This document shows, one piece after another, positions 52,101 through 60,728 of a stretch of DNA of 64,000 nucleotides (its first letter is position 1; each line of letters opens with the position of its first letter). Source of the stretch: an uncultured Oscillospiraceae bacterium. GTDB lineage: Bacteria; Bacillota; Clostridia; Oscillospirales; Oscillospiraceae. The notes below the pieces were generated by a model. That model did not search any database, was not told where the DNA came from, and saw only the letters and a program-made list of their open reading frames with translations. The stretch covers positions 1 through 64,000 of the forward strand of contig CAKUBI010000002.1 of NCBI GenBank assembly GCA_934636865.1, read 5' to 3'. The translations under genes and the position numbers were made by a program.

Positions 52101-53513
52101 ATGGACAAGAGAACCATCTGCCTGTTAAACGATTCCTTCCCGCCCGAGATCGACGGTGTGGCGAACGCCGTGGTCAACTACGCGCGCTCGCTGCATTCCT
52201 TCGGCGACAACGCGCTCGTGGTCACGCCGGCGATGCCCGGCGCGGACGATACGGCATTCCCGTTCCCGGTGCTGCGCTATCCGAGCATCGACACGCGAAA
52301 GCTCCTCGGCTATATGGCGGGCTACCCCTTTTCGCCGAAGGTCGCGCGCGTGCTGGGCGGGCAGCGGGTGGACCTTCTGCACACGCACTGCCCCATTACG
52401 TCGTGCCTTCTGGCGCGCTCGCTGCGCGCGCAGGCGGACGCGCCGCTCGTTCTGACCTATCACACGAAGTACGATATCGACATCGCCAAGGCCGTGCGCG
52501 GAAAGCTCCTGCAGGAGAGTGCCATCCGCGCGCTGGTGCAGAACGTGGCGAGCTGCGACGAGGTGTGGGTCGTGAGCCGCGGCGCGGGTGAAAACCTGCG
52601 CTCGCTCGGCTACGAGGGCGAGTACACCGTGATGGAAAACGGCGTGGACGTGCCGCGCGGCCGGGTGTCCGACGCGGAGATCGACGCGGCGGCGGGCGAA
52701 TACGACCTGCCGGAAAACGTGCCGGTGTTCCTCTTCGTCGGGCGGCTGATGTGGTACAAGGGCATCCGCATCATCCTTGATGCGCTGGCGGCGCTGCGGG
52801 AGAAGAAGCTCGACTTTCGCATGGTGTTCGTCGGCGACGGCAGCGACGGCGCGGAGATCCGCGCCTGTGCGGAGACGCTGGGGCTCTCGGACCGCTGCTT
52901 TTTCACCGGCGCGATCTCCGACCGCGAGGTCATCCGCGCGTGGTATGGCCGCGCGGACCTGTTCCTGTTTCCCTCGACCTTCGACACGAACGGCCTTGTC
53001 GTGCGCGAGGCGGCGGCCAGCGGCACGGCGACCGTGATGATCCGCGGCTCCTGCGCCGCCGAGGGTGTGAGCGACGGGCGCAACGGCTTTTTCATCGACG
53101 AAAACGCAGCTTCGATGGCAGCGATGCTCGAAACGCTCTGCCGCGCGCCGGAGACGATGCGCGCTGTCGGCGAGCACGCGCAGCAGGAGCTGTACGTTTC
53201 GTGGGAGACGGCGGTGCGCCGCGCGCGGGAGCGCTACGAGATCGTCATCGACAATTACCGCAGCGGGAAATATCCCCAGCACGAGCGCTTCGGCGACGAA
53301 TTTTTCAAAACGCAGGGCGGGCTGATGGAGGCCTTTGCCAGCGTTGGCGAGCTGAGCGACGAGATCGCCGCGAGCCTGCGCGAGGAGCGCGAGGAAGCGA
53401 TGCAGAACCTTGCCCGCTCGCGGCAGGAGCTGCGCGAGCGCTTCGACGAGACAAAGCAGGAGCTTGCCGAGCGCTACGAGACGATCATGCAGAAAATGGA
53501 CCGCTATTTGTAA
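52101..53513 (+). CDS. GT4 family glycosyltransferase
   Basis: 470 residues. A GT-B retaining enzyme: N-terminal LNDSFPPEIDGVANAVVNYA, LLHTHCPITSC, TYHTKYDID, ENGVDVPR, VGRLMWYKGIRIILDAL and the nucleotide-sugar loop FDTNGLVVREAAASGT (the ExxxxxG/E-type region). It resembles diacylglycerol glucosyltransferases of Firmicutes, so it may make glycolipid anchors. The last 75 residues are a charged coiled-coil extension beyond the usual GT4 end. The ATG has AGGAGG further upstream. Confidence 0.9.
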   Translation: MDKRTICLLNDSFPPEIDGVANAVVNYARSLHSFGDNALVVTPAMPGADDTAFPFPVLRYPSIDTRKLLGYMAGYPFSPKVARVLGGQRVDLLHTHCPITSCLLARSLRAQADAPLVLTYHTKYDIDIAKAVRGKLLQESAIRALVQNVASCDEVWVVSRGAGENLRSLGYEGEYTVMENGVDVPRGRVSDAEIDAAAGEYDLPENVPVFLFVGRLMWYKGIRIILDALAALREKKLDFRMVFVGDGSDGAEIRACAETLGLSDRCFFTGAISDREVIRAWYGRADLFLFPSTFDTNGLVVREAAASGTATVMIRGSCAAEGVSDGRNGFFIDENAASMAAMLETLCRAPETMRAVGEHAQQELYVSWETAVRRARERYEIVIDNYRSGKYPQHERFGDEFFKTQGGLMEAFASVGELSDEIAASLREEREEAMQNLARSRQELRERFDETKQELAERYETIMQKMDRYL

Positions 53514-53517
53514 AAAG

Positions 53518-53553
53518 AAACCGGAAACGGCGGAAGGCTGTTTCCGGTTTTTC
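53518..53553. terminator. Terminator after the glycosyltransferase gene
   Basis: AACCGGAAAC and GTTTCCGGTT flank a G-rich loop, followed by TTTC. The genes are convergent, so it may act in both directions. Confidence 0.85.
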
Positions 53554-53832
53554 TTATTCCTCGTGCTCCGGCTTGCGCTCGGCGAACCACATGTTCCACT
53601 GGAAGGAATACGCCCGGTACGCCGCCTCGTCCGCGCAGACAAGGCGCACGCGCGCGGGCCGGTCATGCGCATAGCCGTAGTCCATGACGGCGCGCAGCAC
53701 GCGATAGGCGGCGCTCAGGCCGCTGTCCGTGCAGGCGAGCGTGAGGACGTCGGCGGAGAAAGGCAGAAGCTCAGGTGCGCGCTCGCAGGAGGGGAGCGCA
53801 GCAGTATCGCCGCGCAGAATTTCAACGGTCAT
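53554..53832 (-). CDS. Small protein resembling a macro domain without its middle
   Basis: 92 residues. The start MTVEILRGDTAAL looks like the first strand of a macro (ADP-ribose-binding) domain, and the end VLRAVMDYG, VRLVCADEAAYRAYSFQW like its last helix and strand. The central 80 or so residues with the ligand loops (NAAN, GGG) are absent. So it may be a shrunken paralogue, a deletion product, or unrelated. It starts eight bases after the deaminase stop with a GAGGTG site, so translation is coupled. Confidence 0.6.
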   Translation of the reverse strand: MTVEILRGDTAALPSCERAPELLPFSADVLTLACTDSGLSAAYRVLRAVMDYGYAHDRPARVRLVCADEAAYRAYSFQWNMWFAERKPEHEE

Positions 53833-53840
53833 CGCGCACC

Positions 53841-55199
53841 TCAGCGATTCAGGTACGCGCGGCACTTCGCTTCCGCGTCATGCGCGAGCGCTTCCTCGTC
53901 CAGCGTGACGAGATGGCCGTGCTCGACCGTTACGCGGCCCTGAACGACCGTGTAATCCACGGGGCCGCGCACGCCGACCGTGCCGAGAACGCTCCTGGGG
54001 TCGAAGCAGGAGCCGACCAGCTCGAGCCGCCGGGAGTCGATGAGAAAGAGGTCGCAGCACTTGCCGGCCTCGAGCGAGCCGATATCGTCGCTGCGGCCCA
54101 GAAGCCGCGCGCTGCCGCGCGTCGCCATTTTGAGAAGGTCGTAGCCCGTGGGCGCGGCCTTGCTCGCGTTCAGGCGGTGCAGCAAAAACGCGGCGCGCAG
54201 CTCCTCCATGAGAGACGAGCCGTCGTTCGAGGCCGAGCCGTCCACCGCAAGGCCGACCGGCACGCCGAGCGCAAGCATCTCGGGGATGTGCGCGATGCCG
54301 GAGGAGAGCTTCATATTCGAGATCGGGCAGTGGGCGACGCCGGTGCCGGTTTTGGCCAGCACGCGCAGCTCCTCGCCGCTGAAGTGGATGCCGTGGGCGA
54401 ACCAGACGTCGCTGCCCGTCCAGCCGAGCCGCTCCATGTACTCGAGCGGGCGCACGCCCTCGCGCGCAAGCATGAAGTTTTCCTCGTCCTTCGTCTCGCA
54501 CAGGTGCGTGTGCAGGCGCACGCCGTACTGACGCGCGAGCACCGCGCTCTCGCGCAGAAGATCGGCGGACACCGAGAACGGCGAGCACGGGGCGAGCGCG
54601 ACGCGGTGCATCGCGCCGAAGCTGCGGTCGTGATAGGTCTCGATGAGCCGCGCGGAGTCGGCCATGATCTCATCGACCGTCTGCACCACGCTGTCGGGCG
54701 GCAGGCCGCCGTCCTTCACCGAGAGGTCCATGCTGCCGCGCGAGGCGTACATGCGCGCGCCGATCTCGTCCGCGGCGGCAAACTGCGCGCCGATGAGATC
54801 GCCCGAGCCTTTGGGAAAGACGTAGTGATGGTCGAAGCAGGTCGTGCAGCCGTGCTTCATCAGCTCGCCGAGGCCTGTGAGCGTGGAGAGTCGGATCACG
54901 CCCTCGTCGAGGTTTTTCCAGATCTCGTAGAGCGTTTTGAGCCAGTCGAACAGCTCCATGTTCTGCACCTCCGGCAGGTTGCGCGAGAAAATCTGGTAGA
55001 GGTGGTGGTGCGTGTTGACAAGACCGGGATAGCAGAGCATGTGGCTCGCGTCGATCACCCTGTCCGCCCTCTGCGGCAGGTCTTTGCCGATCATGCGGAT
55101 GAAGCCGTCCTCGGCGTAGAGATCGACGTGCTCATAAACGGTGTCGGCGTCGTCGCACGACACCAGCGTGCGGATATTTTTGATGAGCAGAGTAGACAT
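53841..55199 (-). CDS. Amidohydrolase, SsnA / 8-oxoguanine deaminase group
   Basis: 452 residues of the amidohydrolase superfamily. Metal ligands: NTHHHLYQ (HxH), the His in HTHLCETKDEE, the His in WFAHGIHFS and the Asp in AVDGSASNDGSS. This layout is that of 8-oxoguanine/guanine-type deaminases that release ammonia from purines (8-oxoguanine deaminase, EC 3.5.4.32, is the closest guess). The start ATG at 55199 has GAGGT eight bases upstream. Its neighbours, a nucleoside-type importer and YgeW/YgeY genes, fit purine use as a nitrogen and energy source. Confidence 0.85.
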   Translation of the reverse strand: MSTLLIKNIRTLVSCDDADTVYEHVDLYAEDGFIRMIGKDLPQRADRVIDASHMLCYPGLVNTHHHLYQIFSRNLPEVQNMELFDWLKTLYEIWKNLDEGVIRLSTLTGLGELMKHGCTTCFDHHYVFPKGSGDLIGAQFAAADEIGARMYASRGSMDLSVKDGGLPPDSVVQTVDEIMADSARLIETYHDRSFGAMHRVALAPCSPFSVSADLLRESAVLARQYGVRLHTHLCETKDEENFMLAREGVRPLEYMERLGWTGSDVWFAHGIHFSGEELRVLAKTGTGVAHCPISNMKLSSGIAHIPEMLALGVPVGLAVDGSASNDGSSLMEELRAAFLLHRLNASKAAPTGYDLLKMATRGSARLLGRSDDIGSLEAGKCCDLFLIDSRRLELVGSCFDPRSVLGTVGVRGPVDYTVVQGRVTVEHGHLVTLDEEALAHDAEAKCRAYLNR

Positions 55200-55400
55200 A
55201 GCGGAATACCTCGCAGACCTGCACCAGGTGCAGGGGATTTGATAAAAAGGAGCGCGCATTTTGCTGCCCCGGCAGCAAAACAGCGAAAAGCGCCGCAGAC
55301 TTAGCCGCCGCGCCCGGCGGCAAACAAATTAAGATCTGTCGCGGAGGACGACATGCGCTGCCATTTTGCGCCGCGTGCATCGAGCGGAGTGTGATCCTAC
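55200..55400 (-). promoter_or_regulatory. Structured leader of the deaminase gene
   Basis: Between the permease terminator and the deaminase start there are three strong hairpins: CCTGCACC/GGTGCAGG (55218-55234), TTTTGCTGCC/GGCAGCAAAA (55259-55280) and GCCGCC/GGCGGC (55304-55321). I see no clear promoter or purine-riboswitch core. It may be a cis-acting RNA. It contains one copy of the repeat described at 55304-55358. Confidence 0.45.
55304..55358 (+). repeat. Intergenic element, copy A
   Basis: A GC hairpin (55304-55321), then AAA and about 17 bases, then CGGAGGACGACATGCGC (55342-55358). The same 17-mer with the same hairpin and spacing occurs at 63005-63058. Read on the plus strand it is a ribosome site and start of a 13-codon ORF (55353-55394). 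Read on the minus strand it lies in the deaminase leader. Confidence 0.65.
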
Positions 55401-55402
55401 TC

Positions 55403-55433
55403 AAAAACGGCAACCGAACCGGTTGCCGTTTTT
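55403..55433 (-). terminator. Terminator of the importer operon
   Basis: AAAAACGGCAACC and GGTTGCCGTTTTT pair over 13 bases around a 5-base loop, just past the second permease stop. Confidence 0.9.
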
Positions 55434-55439
55434 GAAGAT

Positions 55440-56423
55440 TTATCTCTCTTCTCGGAAGTAGCTCAAACCCAGCGATGCGGGCGGCTGATCCTCGCGCTTC
55501 TTGCGCAGCGACACGATGATGAGAACGACCAGCGTGACGACGTAGGGAAGCATCTTATAGAGCTCCTTGATGGCAAGGTTGGTGCCGGTGGGGATAAAGA
55601 TATAGAGGATGTAGAACCCACCGAAGAGGATAGAGGCCAGCACGCTGACGTTCGGGCGCCAGATCGTGAAGATGACGAGCGCGATGGCGAGCCAGCCGCG
55701 GTCGCCGAAGGCGTTGTTGGACCACACGCCGCAGGCGTAGTCCATAACATAGTACAGACCGCCGAGGCCCGCGATCATGCTGCCGATGCAGGTGGCGAGG
55801 TACTTGTACTTCGTCACGTTGATACCGGCGGCATCTGCGGTCGCGGCGCTCTCGCCCACGGCGCGCAGGTGCAGGCCCGTGCGCGTGCGCTTGAGGAAGT
55901 ATGACGTGAACAGCGCGATGACGACGGCGAGGTAGGCAAGGAAGCCGTAGGATAGAAATACCTGTCCGAACCAGCCGCCGACGTTCAGAGACTTGCTGAA
56001 GTAGGCGCTCGTCGCGCTCAGCGCGATGGAGGGGACCTCGCTGTCGGTCAGCTTGATGAGCGAGCCGCCGAAGAAGTTGCCGATGCCGACGCCGAACGTC
56101 GTGAGCGCAAGACCGGTGACGTTCTGGTTGGCGCGCAGCGTAACGGTGAGGAAGCAGTAGAGAAGGCCCATCAGAAGCGAGCCGAGGAGCGAGCAGAGCA
56201 GCGGGATGCCGATGGCGAGGAAGGCGCTCATCTCAGCGGCCGGGGTGGCCTGCTCATAGAAGAACGCGCCGATGACGCCGCAGATACCGCCGACGTACAT
56301 CACGCCCGGAATGCCGAGGTTCAGGTTGCCGGATTTTTCCGTCAGGATCTCGCCGGTGCTGCCGTAGAGCAGAGGAATGCCCTGCATGACCGCACGGGGG
56401 AGGAAAGATGCAAGATCAAACAT
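55440..56423 (-). CDS. ABC importer permease, BMP/nucleoside type (second)
   Basis: 327 residues, about eight to nine membrane helices. Of the BPD_transp_2 family used by ribose and nucleoside importers: LLYGSTGEILTEKSGNLNLG, GMPGV-like NLGIPGVMYVGG, and VGESAATADAAGINV before the last helices. With the neighbouring permease it forms the membrane channel. It starts four bases after the first permease stop. Terminator at 55403-55433. Confidence 0.93.
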   Translation of the reverse strand: MFDLASFLPRAVMQGIPLLYGSTGEILTEKSGNLNLGIPGVMYVGGICGVIGAFFYEQATPAAEMSAFLAIGIPLLCSLLGSLLMGLLYCFLTVTLRANQNVTGLALTTFGVGIGNFFGGSLIKLTDSEVPSIALSATSAYFSKSLNVGGWFGQVFLSYGFLAYLAVVIALFTSYFLKRTRTGLHLRAVGESAATADAAGINVTKYKYLATCIGSMIAGLGGLYYVMDYACGVWSNNAFGDRGWLAIALVIFTIWRPNVSVLASILFGGFYILYIFIPTGTNLAIKELYKMLPYVVTLVVLIIVSLRKKREDQPPASLGLSYFREER

Positions 56424-56426
56424 TGC

Positions 56427-57518
56427 TTACGCCTCCTTCTTGCCCTTGCGCAGGCTGACCTTATAGGTGATGAAAAACTCGCTGCCGATGATGAAGAAGA
56501 GGATGATGCCCGTCAGGATATCGGCGAAGGAATGGTTCAGGCCGAACACGCTGGAGATCTCGCTCGCGCCGCGGCTCAGGACCACGATGAGAAGGCTCGT
56601 GAAGATCATCATGATGGGGTTGAACTTCGCCATCCAGGAGACCATAACGGCGGTGAAGCCGCGGCCGCCGACGATGGTGGTCGTGAGCGTATGGTCCGTG
56701 CCGGCGGTGAGCAGAAGGCCGATGAGGCCGCAGATCGCGCCGGAGAGGACCATCGTGCGCACGATGACGCGCTCGACCTTGATGCCGGCATAGCTCGCGG
56801 TGCGCTGGCTCTCGCCGACAACGGCGATCTCATAGCCGTGCTTGCTGTAATTGAGGTAGATGTACATAAGGCCCGTCAGGATGGCGACGAGCAGGATGGG
56901 GAGCAGGTAGCGCTGCCCGCCGAGAACGGGGAGCCAGCCGGCCTCGCTGTTGGCGTTGATGATGCCGATTTTGCCCGAGCCCTTGGGGACCTCCCAGACG
57001 ATGATGAAGAACGCGGCAAGCTGCGTTGCGATGTAGTTCATCATCAGCGTGAAAAGCGTTTCGTTCGTGTTCCACTTGGCCTTGAAGATGCCGGGGAGGA
57101 AGCCCCACAGCGCGCCTGCCGCGACGGCGGCGATGACCATGATGACGACGAGAAGGCCGCTTGGCACCTTATTGCCCAGGCAGATCATGCACGCGGCGGT
57201 GGCAAGGCAGCCGATGAGCACCTGACCCTCCGCGCCGATGTTCCAGAAGCGCATTTTGAACGCGGGCGTGACCGCGAGCGAAATGCCGAGCAGGATCGCG
57301 AGGTTGTGGAACGTGACCCAGCTCTTGCGGGAGGTGCCGAAGGCGCCGTAGAGGATGGTGGAATAGACCTTGATCGGGTTTTCGCCCGTCAGGAGCGTTG
57401 TGACGATGGCGCAGACGATCAGCGCGAGAACGATCGCGCCGCCGCGGATGAGCGCGGCCTTGTGCCAGGGGAGCGCGTCGCGCTTGGCGATGTGGAAGAG
57501 AGACTGTTTTTTATTCAT
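56427..57518 (-). CDS. ABC importer permease, BMP/nucleoside type (first)
   Basis: 363 residues, several membrane helices, BPD_transp_2 family. Characteristic MRFWNIGAEGQVLIGCLA and VVGESQRTASYAGIKV. It overlaps the ATPase gene by eight bases. The preceding ATPase and the BMP lipoprotein at 59262 complete the importer. Confidence 0.93.
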   Translation of the reverse strand: MNKKQSLFHIAKRDALPWHKAALIRGGAIVLALIVCAIVTTLLTGENPIKVYSTILYGAFGTSRKSWVTFHNLAILLGISLAVTPAFKMRFWNIGAEGQVLIGCLATAACMICLGNKVPSGLLVVIMVIAAVAAGALWGFLPGIFKAKWNTNETLFTLMMNYIATQLAAFFIIVWEVPKGSGKIGIINANSEAGWLPVLGGQRYLLPILLVAILTGLMYIYLNYSKHGYEIAVVGESQRTASYAGIKVERVIVRTMVLSGAICGLIGLLLTAGTDHTLTTTIVGGRGFTAVMVSWMAKFNPIMMIFTSLLIVVLSRGASEISSVFGLNHSFADILTGIILFFIIGSEFFITYKVSLRKGKKEA

Positions 57519-59043
57519 TCTTGCCGCCTCCTCTCACGAGCGTCATCAGTGCGCCGACCTCGCGCTTGTCGGTCCTGCGGGCATCGACCACGCCGGAGAC
57601 CTGACCGCCGCAGAGCACGACGATGCGGTCGCACAGCTCAAGCAGAACGTCGAGATCCTCGCCGACGTAAACGACGGCGACGCCGCGCATCTTCTGCTCG
57701 GTCAGCAGGTTGTAAATGGTGTAGGACGTGTTGATATCCAGGCCGCGCACGGCGTAGGCCGTCATCAGCACGGCGGGGGACTGGGCGATCTCGCGGCCGA
57801 CAAGGACCTTCTGCACGTTGCCGCCGGACATGCGTCGCACGGGGAAGGACGTGCTGGGCGTAACGACGCCGAGCTCCTCCCAGATGCGGTTGGCGAGCGC
57901 TTCGGGATCCTTGCGGTTGAGAAACAGCCCCTTGCCCTTGCGCCAGGAGCGGAGCATCATGTTGCCCGTCATGCCCATCGAGCCGACAAGGCCCATGCCG
58001 AGACGGTCCTCGGGGACGAAGGACATCGAAATGCCGCTCTTGCGGATCTTCATTGGGTCAAGCCCGACGAGCTCCCTGGGCTGCTCGCCCTCGGGCGGGT
58101 AGAACTTGACGGAGCCGGAGGCGACGGGATAAAGCCCCGCGATGGACTCGAGCAGCTCGCGCTGGCCGCTGCCCGCAACGCCCGCGATGCCGAGCACCTC
58201 GCCCGCGTTGACGGTGAAGGAAACGTCGTCCAGACGCTTGACGCCGAGCTCGTCATAGGCGGTCAGCCCCTCGATGACAAGGCGCTTTTCCACGTTTTTC
58301 GGTTCGGGACGGTTGATATTGAGCGTGACCGTGTGTCCGACCATCATGTCGGTCAGCGACTGCTGGTCGGCGTCCTTCGTGGCAACGTCGCCGATGTACT
58401 CGCCCTTGCGCAGGACCGCCACGCGGTCGGACACGTCGAGCACCTCGTGCAGCTTGTGAGTGATGATGATAAGAGACTTGCCGTCGGCCTTCATGTTGCG
58501 CATGATGGCGAAGAGCTTGTCCGTTTCCTGCGGCGTCAGGACCGCGGTGGGCTCGTCAAGGATGAGGATATCCGCGCCGCGGTAAAGGACCTTGACGATC
58601 TCGACCGTCTGCTTCTGGGAAACGGACATGTCGTAGATCTTCTGGTTGGGGTCGATGTCAAAGCCGTATCTGTCGCAGATCTCCTTGACCTTTTTGCCGG
58701 CATCGGCAAGGTCGAGCTTGCCCTCAAGGCCCAGGACGATATTTTCCGTCGCGGTGAAGAGGTCCACGAGCTTGAAGTGCTGGTGGATCATGCCGATGCC
58801 GTGCGCGAACGCATCCTTGGGGGAGGCGATCGTGACGGGTTCGCCATGAATGTAGATTTGCCCCTCGTCGGGGAAGTAGATGCCGGAGAGCATGTTCATC
58901 AGCGTCGTCTTGCCGCTGCCGTTTTCGCCCAGCAGCGACAGGATCTCGCCCTCGCGCAGCTCAAGGTTGATGGCGTTGTTGGCCACGACCTTGCCAAAGC
59001 GCTTCGTGACGTTCTCCATTTTAACTGCACACGCAGTTCCCAA
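57511..59043 (-). CDS. ABC importer ATPase, tandem sugar/nucleoside type
   Basis: 510 residues with two nucleotide-binding domains. The first is complete: Walker A GENGSGKTT, Q-loop MIHQHF, signature MSVSQKQTVEI, Walker B ILILDEPTAVL. The second has a Walker A-like GVAGSGQREL and a signature RRMSGGNVQKVL, as in this family, where one site is often degenerate. The start is uncertain: a TTG at 59043 has AAGGGG eight bases upstream and gives MGTACAVKMENVTKRFGK; the ATG at 59019 has no site. A promoter lies at 59112-59140. Confidence 0.92.
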   Translation of the reverse strand: MGTACAVKMENVTKRFGKVVANNAINLELREGEILSLLGENGSGKTTLMNMLSGIYFPDEGQIYIHGEPVTIASPKDAFAHGIGMIHQHFKLVDLFTATENIVLGLEGKLDLADAGKKVKEICDRYGFDIDPNQKIYDMSVSQKQTVEIVKVLYRGADILILDEPTAVLTPQETDKLFAIMRNMKADGKSLIIITHKLHEVLDVSDRVAVLRKGEYIGDVATKDADQQSLTDMMVGHTVTLNINRPEPKNVEKRLVIEGLTAYDELGVKRLDDVSFTVNAGEVLGIAGVAGSGQRELLESIAGLYPVASGSVKFYPPEGEQPRELVGLDPMKIRKSGISMSFVPEDRLGMGLVGSMGMTGNMMLRSWRKGKGLFLNRKDPEALANRIWEELGVVTPSTSFPVRRMSGGNVQKVLVGREIAQSPAVLMTAYAVRGLDINTSYTIYNLLTEQKMRGVAVVYVGEDLDVLLELCDRIVVLCGGQVSGVVDARRTDKREVGALMTLVRGGGKNE

Positions 59044-59111
59044 GGCGGTCACCCCTTCTTCCGCCGGAGGGCAGACGAGCGGCCCTGCGGCTTTGTATTT
59101 GTGCAAGTACT

Positions 59112-59140
59112 ATATTAGCATAATTCATTGACATTGTAAA
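59112..59140 (-). promoter_or_regulatory. Promoter of the importer ATPase-permease genes
   Basis: On the minus strand, -35 TTTACA (59140-59135), a 17-bp spacer and -10 TAATAT (59117-59112). The leader is short. Confidence 0.55.
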
Positions 59141-59212
59141 TCGGAAAACAGAAAAAATCACAAAAAAATTCAGATTTATACAAAATTTTTTAGCTATAGG
59201 GCAGGAAAAAGA

Positions 59213-59242
59213 ATATCGGGCTGCCAAAAGGCAGCCCGATAT
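59213..59242 (-). terminator. Terminator of the BMP lipoprotein gene
   Basis: ATATCGGGCTGCC and GGCAGCCCGATAT form a 13-bp stem with a TTTT loop and T-rich tail. In this importer it probably lowers expression of the ATPase and permeases relative to the binding protein. Confidence 0.85.
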
Positions 59243-59261
59243 GTATTTTTGCAAGAGAGAC

Positions 59262-60482
59262 TTAGAACGCCTGGTCGAGCAGCGTGATGCCGTCGATCTG
59301 GAGCTGGAAGTACGGGGCGGAACGGGCGGTGGACTCGGCGAGGTAACCGTCGGTCACGACCTCGGTGTCGGGAGTGTAGTCGGGATCGGTGTCAACGTCG
59401 GCCATGTAAGAGGTGATGGGCTGGCCGTCCACGGTGAAGGTGGAGCAGTCAAAGACGTGGAGTTCGCCGCTCTCGAGCTTGGCGGTCGCGTCAGCGATGG
59501 CCTCGGCAGTGCCGGCAGCAGCAACGCTCTCGTTCAGGTCGGTGAGAACGACGGAGCCGGTGGCGAGGGTGCCGGTCCAGTCAGCGTCGATGGTCTCGCC
59601 GTTCATGGCAGCCTTGATGGCATACTCATAGTAGGGAGCCCAGTCGATGCGGGAGGAGATCAGGTAGGTGTTGGGGCAGGCGTCCTGCGTGGAGCCGTTG
59701 TAGGAAACGTCGGGCACACCGGCGGTCTCGCAGGCAGTGGGAGCGCCCATGGAGTCGGCGTGCTGGCTGATGAGCTTGCAGCCGTTCTGGATGAGCTTCT
59801 GCGCGCCTTCCTTCTCGGCGGTCTCGTCATACCAGCTGCCGGTGAAGGTGACTTCCATCGTGGCAGTGGGACAGACGGAGCGGGCGCCCAGGAAGAAGGA
59901 GGTGTAGCCGGAGATGACCTCGGCATAGGTGAAGGCGCCGACGTAGCCGATCTTGGCCTTGTCCGCAGTGAACTCACCGTTCTCGATCATCTCGTTGAGC
60001 TTCATACCGGCGGCGATACCGGCGAGGTAACGGCCCTCATAGATGGAAGCGAAGGCGTTGTGGTAGTTGCTCAGACCCTCGGTGTGCGCCTTGGTGCCGG
60101 TGGAGTGGCAGAACTGCACGTCGGGGAAGTCCTTCGCGGCCTGGATCATGTAGTCTTCGTGACCGAAGGAGTCGGCGAAGATGATGTTGCAGCCGGCGTC
60201 GGCGAGCTCAGCGGCCTTGTCGTAGCACTCCTGACCCTCGGGAACGTTGGTCACGATGGTGTACTCGACGCCGAGATTCTCGCAGGCGGCCTTGGCAGCG
60301 TTGATGAAGTTGAGGTCGTAGGTGGAGTTTTCGTCGTGGAGCATGATGAAGCCAACCTTAAAATCGCTGGCTTCGGTGTTGCCCTGGGTGTCGTCGGTGT
60401 TGGAATCGTCCTTCTTATCGCCGCAGGCGACGAGGGCGAGGACCATCACGAGACTCAGGAGCAGTGCAAGGAACTTCTTCAT
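59262..60482 (-). CDS. BMP family substrate-binding lipoprotein
   Basis: 406 residues. A lipoprotein signal with lipobox LVAC (Cys near residue 20): MKKFLALLLSLVMVLALVAC. The mature PnrA/BMP (periplasmic binding) domain includes DKAAELADAGCNIIFADSFG, GRYLAGIAAGMKLNEM and ISSRIDWAPYYEYAIKAAM. BMP proteins bind nucleosides or purines, which fits the deaminase nearby. Its own promoter (60541-60569) and a terminator suggest stronger expression than the rest of the importer. Confidence 0.92.
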   Translation of the reverse strand: MKKFLALLLSLVMVLALVACGDKKDDSNTDDTQGNTEASDFKVGFIMLHDENSTYDLNFINAAKAACENLGVEYTIVTNVPEGQECYDKAAELADAGCNIIFADSFGHEDYMIQAAKDFPDVQFCHSTGTKAHTEGLSNYHNAFASIYEGRYLAGIAAGMKLNEMIENGEFTADKAKIGYVGAFTYAEVISGYTSFFLGARSVCPTATMEVTFTGSWYDETAEKEGAQKLIQNGCKLISQHADSMGAPTACETAGVPDVSYNGSTQDACPNTYLISSRIDWAPYYEYAIKAAMNGETIDADWTGTLATGSVVLTDLNESVAAAGTAEAIADATAKLESGELHVFDCSTFTVDGQPITSYMADVDTDPDYTPDTEVVTDGYLAESTARSAPYFQLQIDGITLLDQAF

Positions 60483-60540
60483 TTCAATAAATCCTCCTTA
60501 TTTTTTGCGGTATCCGGATGATGGAATACCACTAAACACC

Positions 60541-60569
60541 ATGATACAGAAAAATGAAAAAAATGGCAA
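60541..60569 (-). promoter_or_regulatory. Promoter of the BMP lipoprotein gene
   Basis: On the minus strand, -35 TTGCCA (60569-60564), a 17-bp spacer and -10 TATCAT (60546-60541). The short leader holds a small hairpin GGTAT...ATACC just before the AAGGAGG site; it is not a purine riboswitch. Confidence 0.75.
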
Positions 60570-60669
60570 CACAAAAAAAGAAAAATGAGGATCAAACTTG
60601 ACCAAAAAAGAAATCTGCCTTTTGGACATACGGGAGAAAGAGCGAAAGAAACCATCTGAAAAGCGCGAA

Positions 60670-60694
60670 AAGGCCCGCTTTCTGAGCGGGCCTT
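60670..60694 (-). terminator. Terminator of the carbamate kinase gene
   Basis: On the minus strand, AAGGCCCGC and GCGGGCCTT form a 9-bp stem with a 7-base loop followed by TTTC. Confidence 0.85.
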
Positions 60695-60728
60695 CTGCAT
60701 AAAATGTCTGTGTTGTTTGGAATATGCC

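Noticed and set aside
55353..55394. TGA of the mini-ORF as a selenocysteine codon
   Set aside because: The hairpin after it is the intrinsic terminator of the importer operon on the other strand and is too far and of the wrong shape for a bacterial SECIS.
60483..60728. Possible purine riboswitch before the BMP lipoprotein gene
   Set aside because: A clear promoter leaves a leader of only about 50 bases with one small hairpin; no purine-aptamer core is visible.
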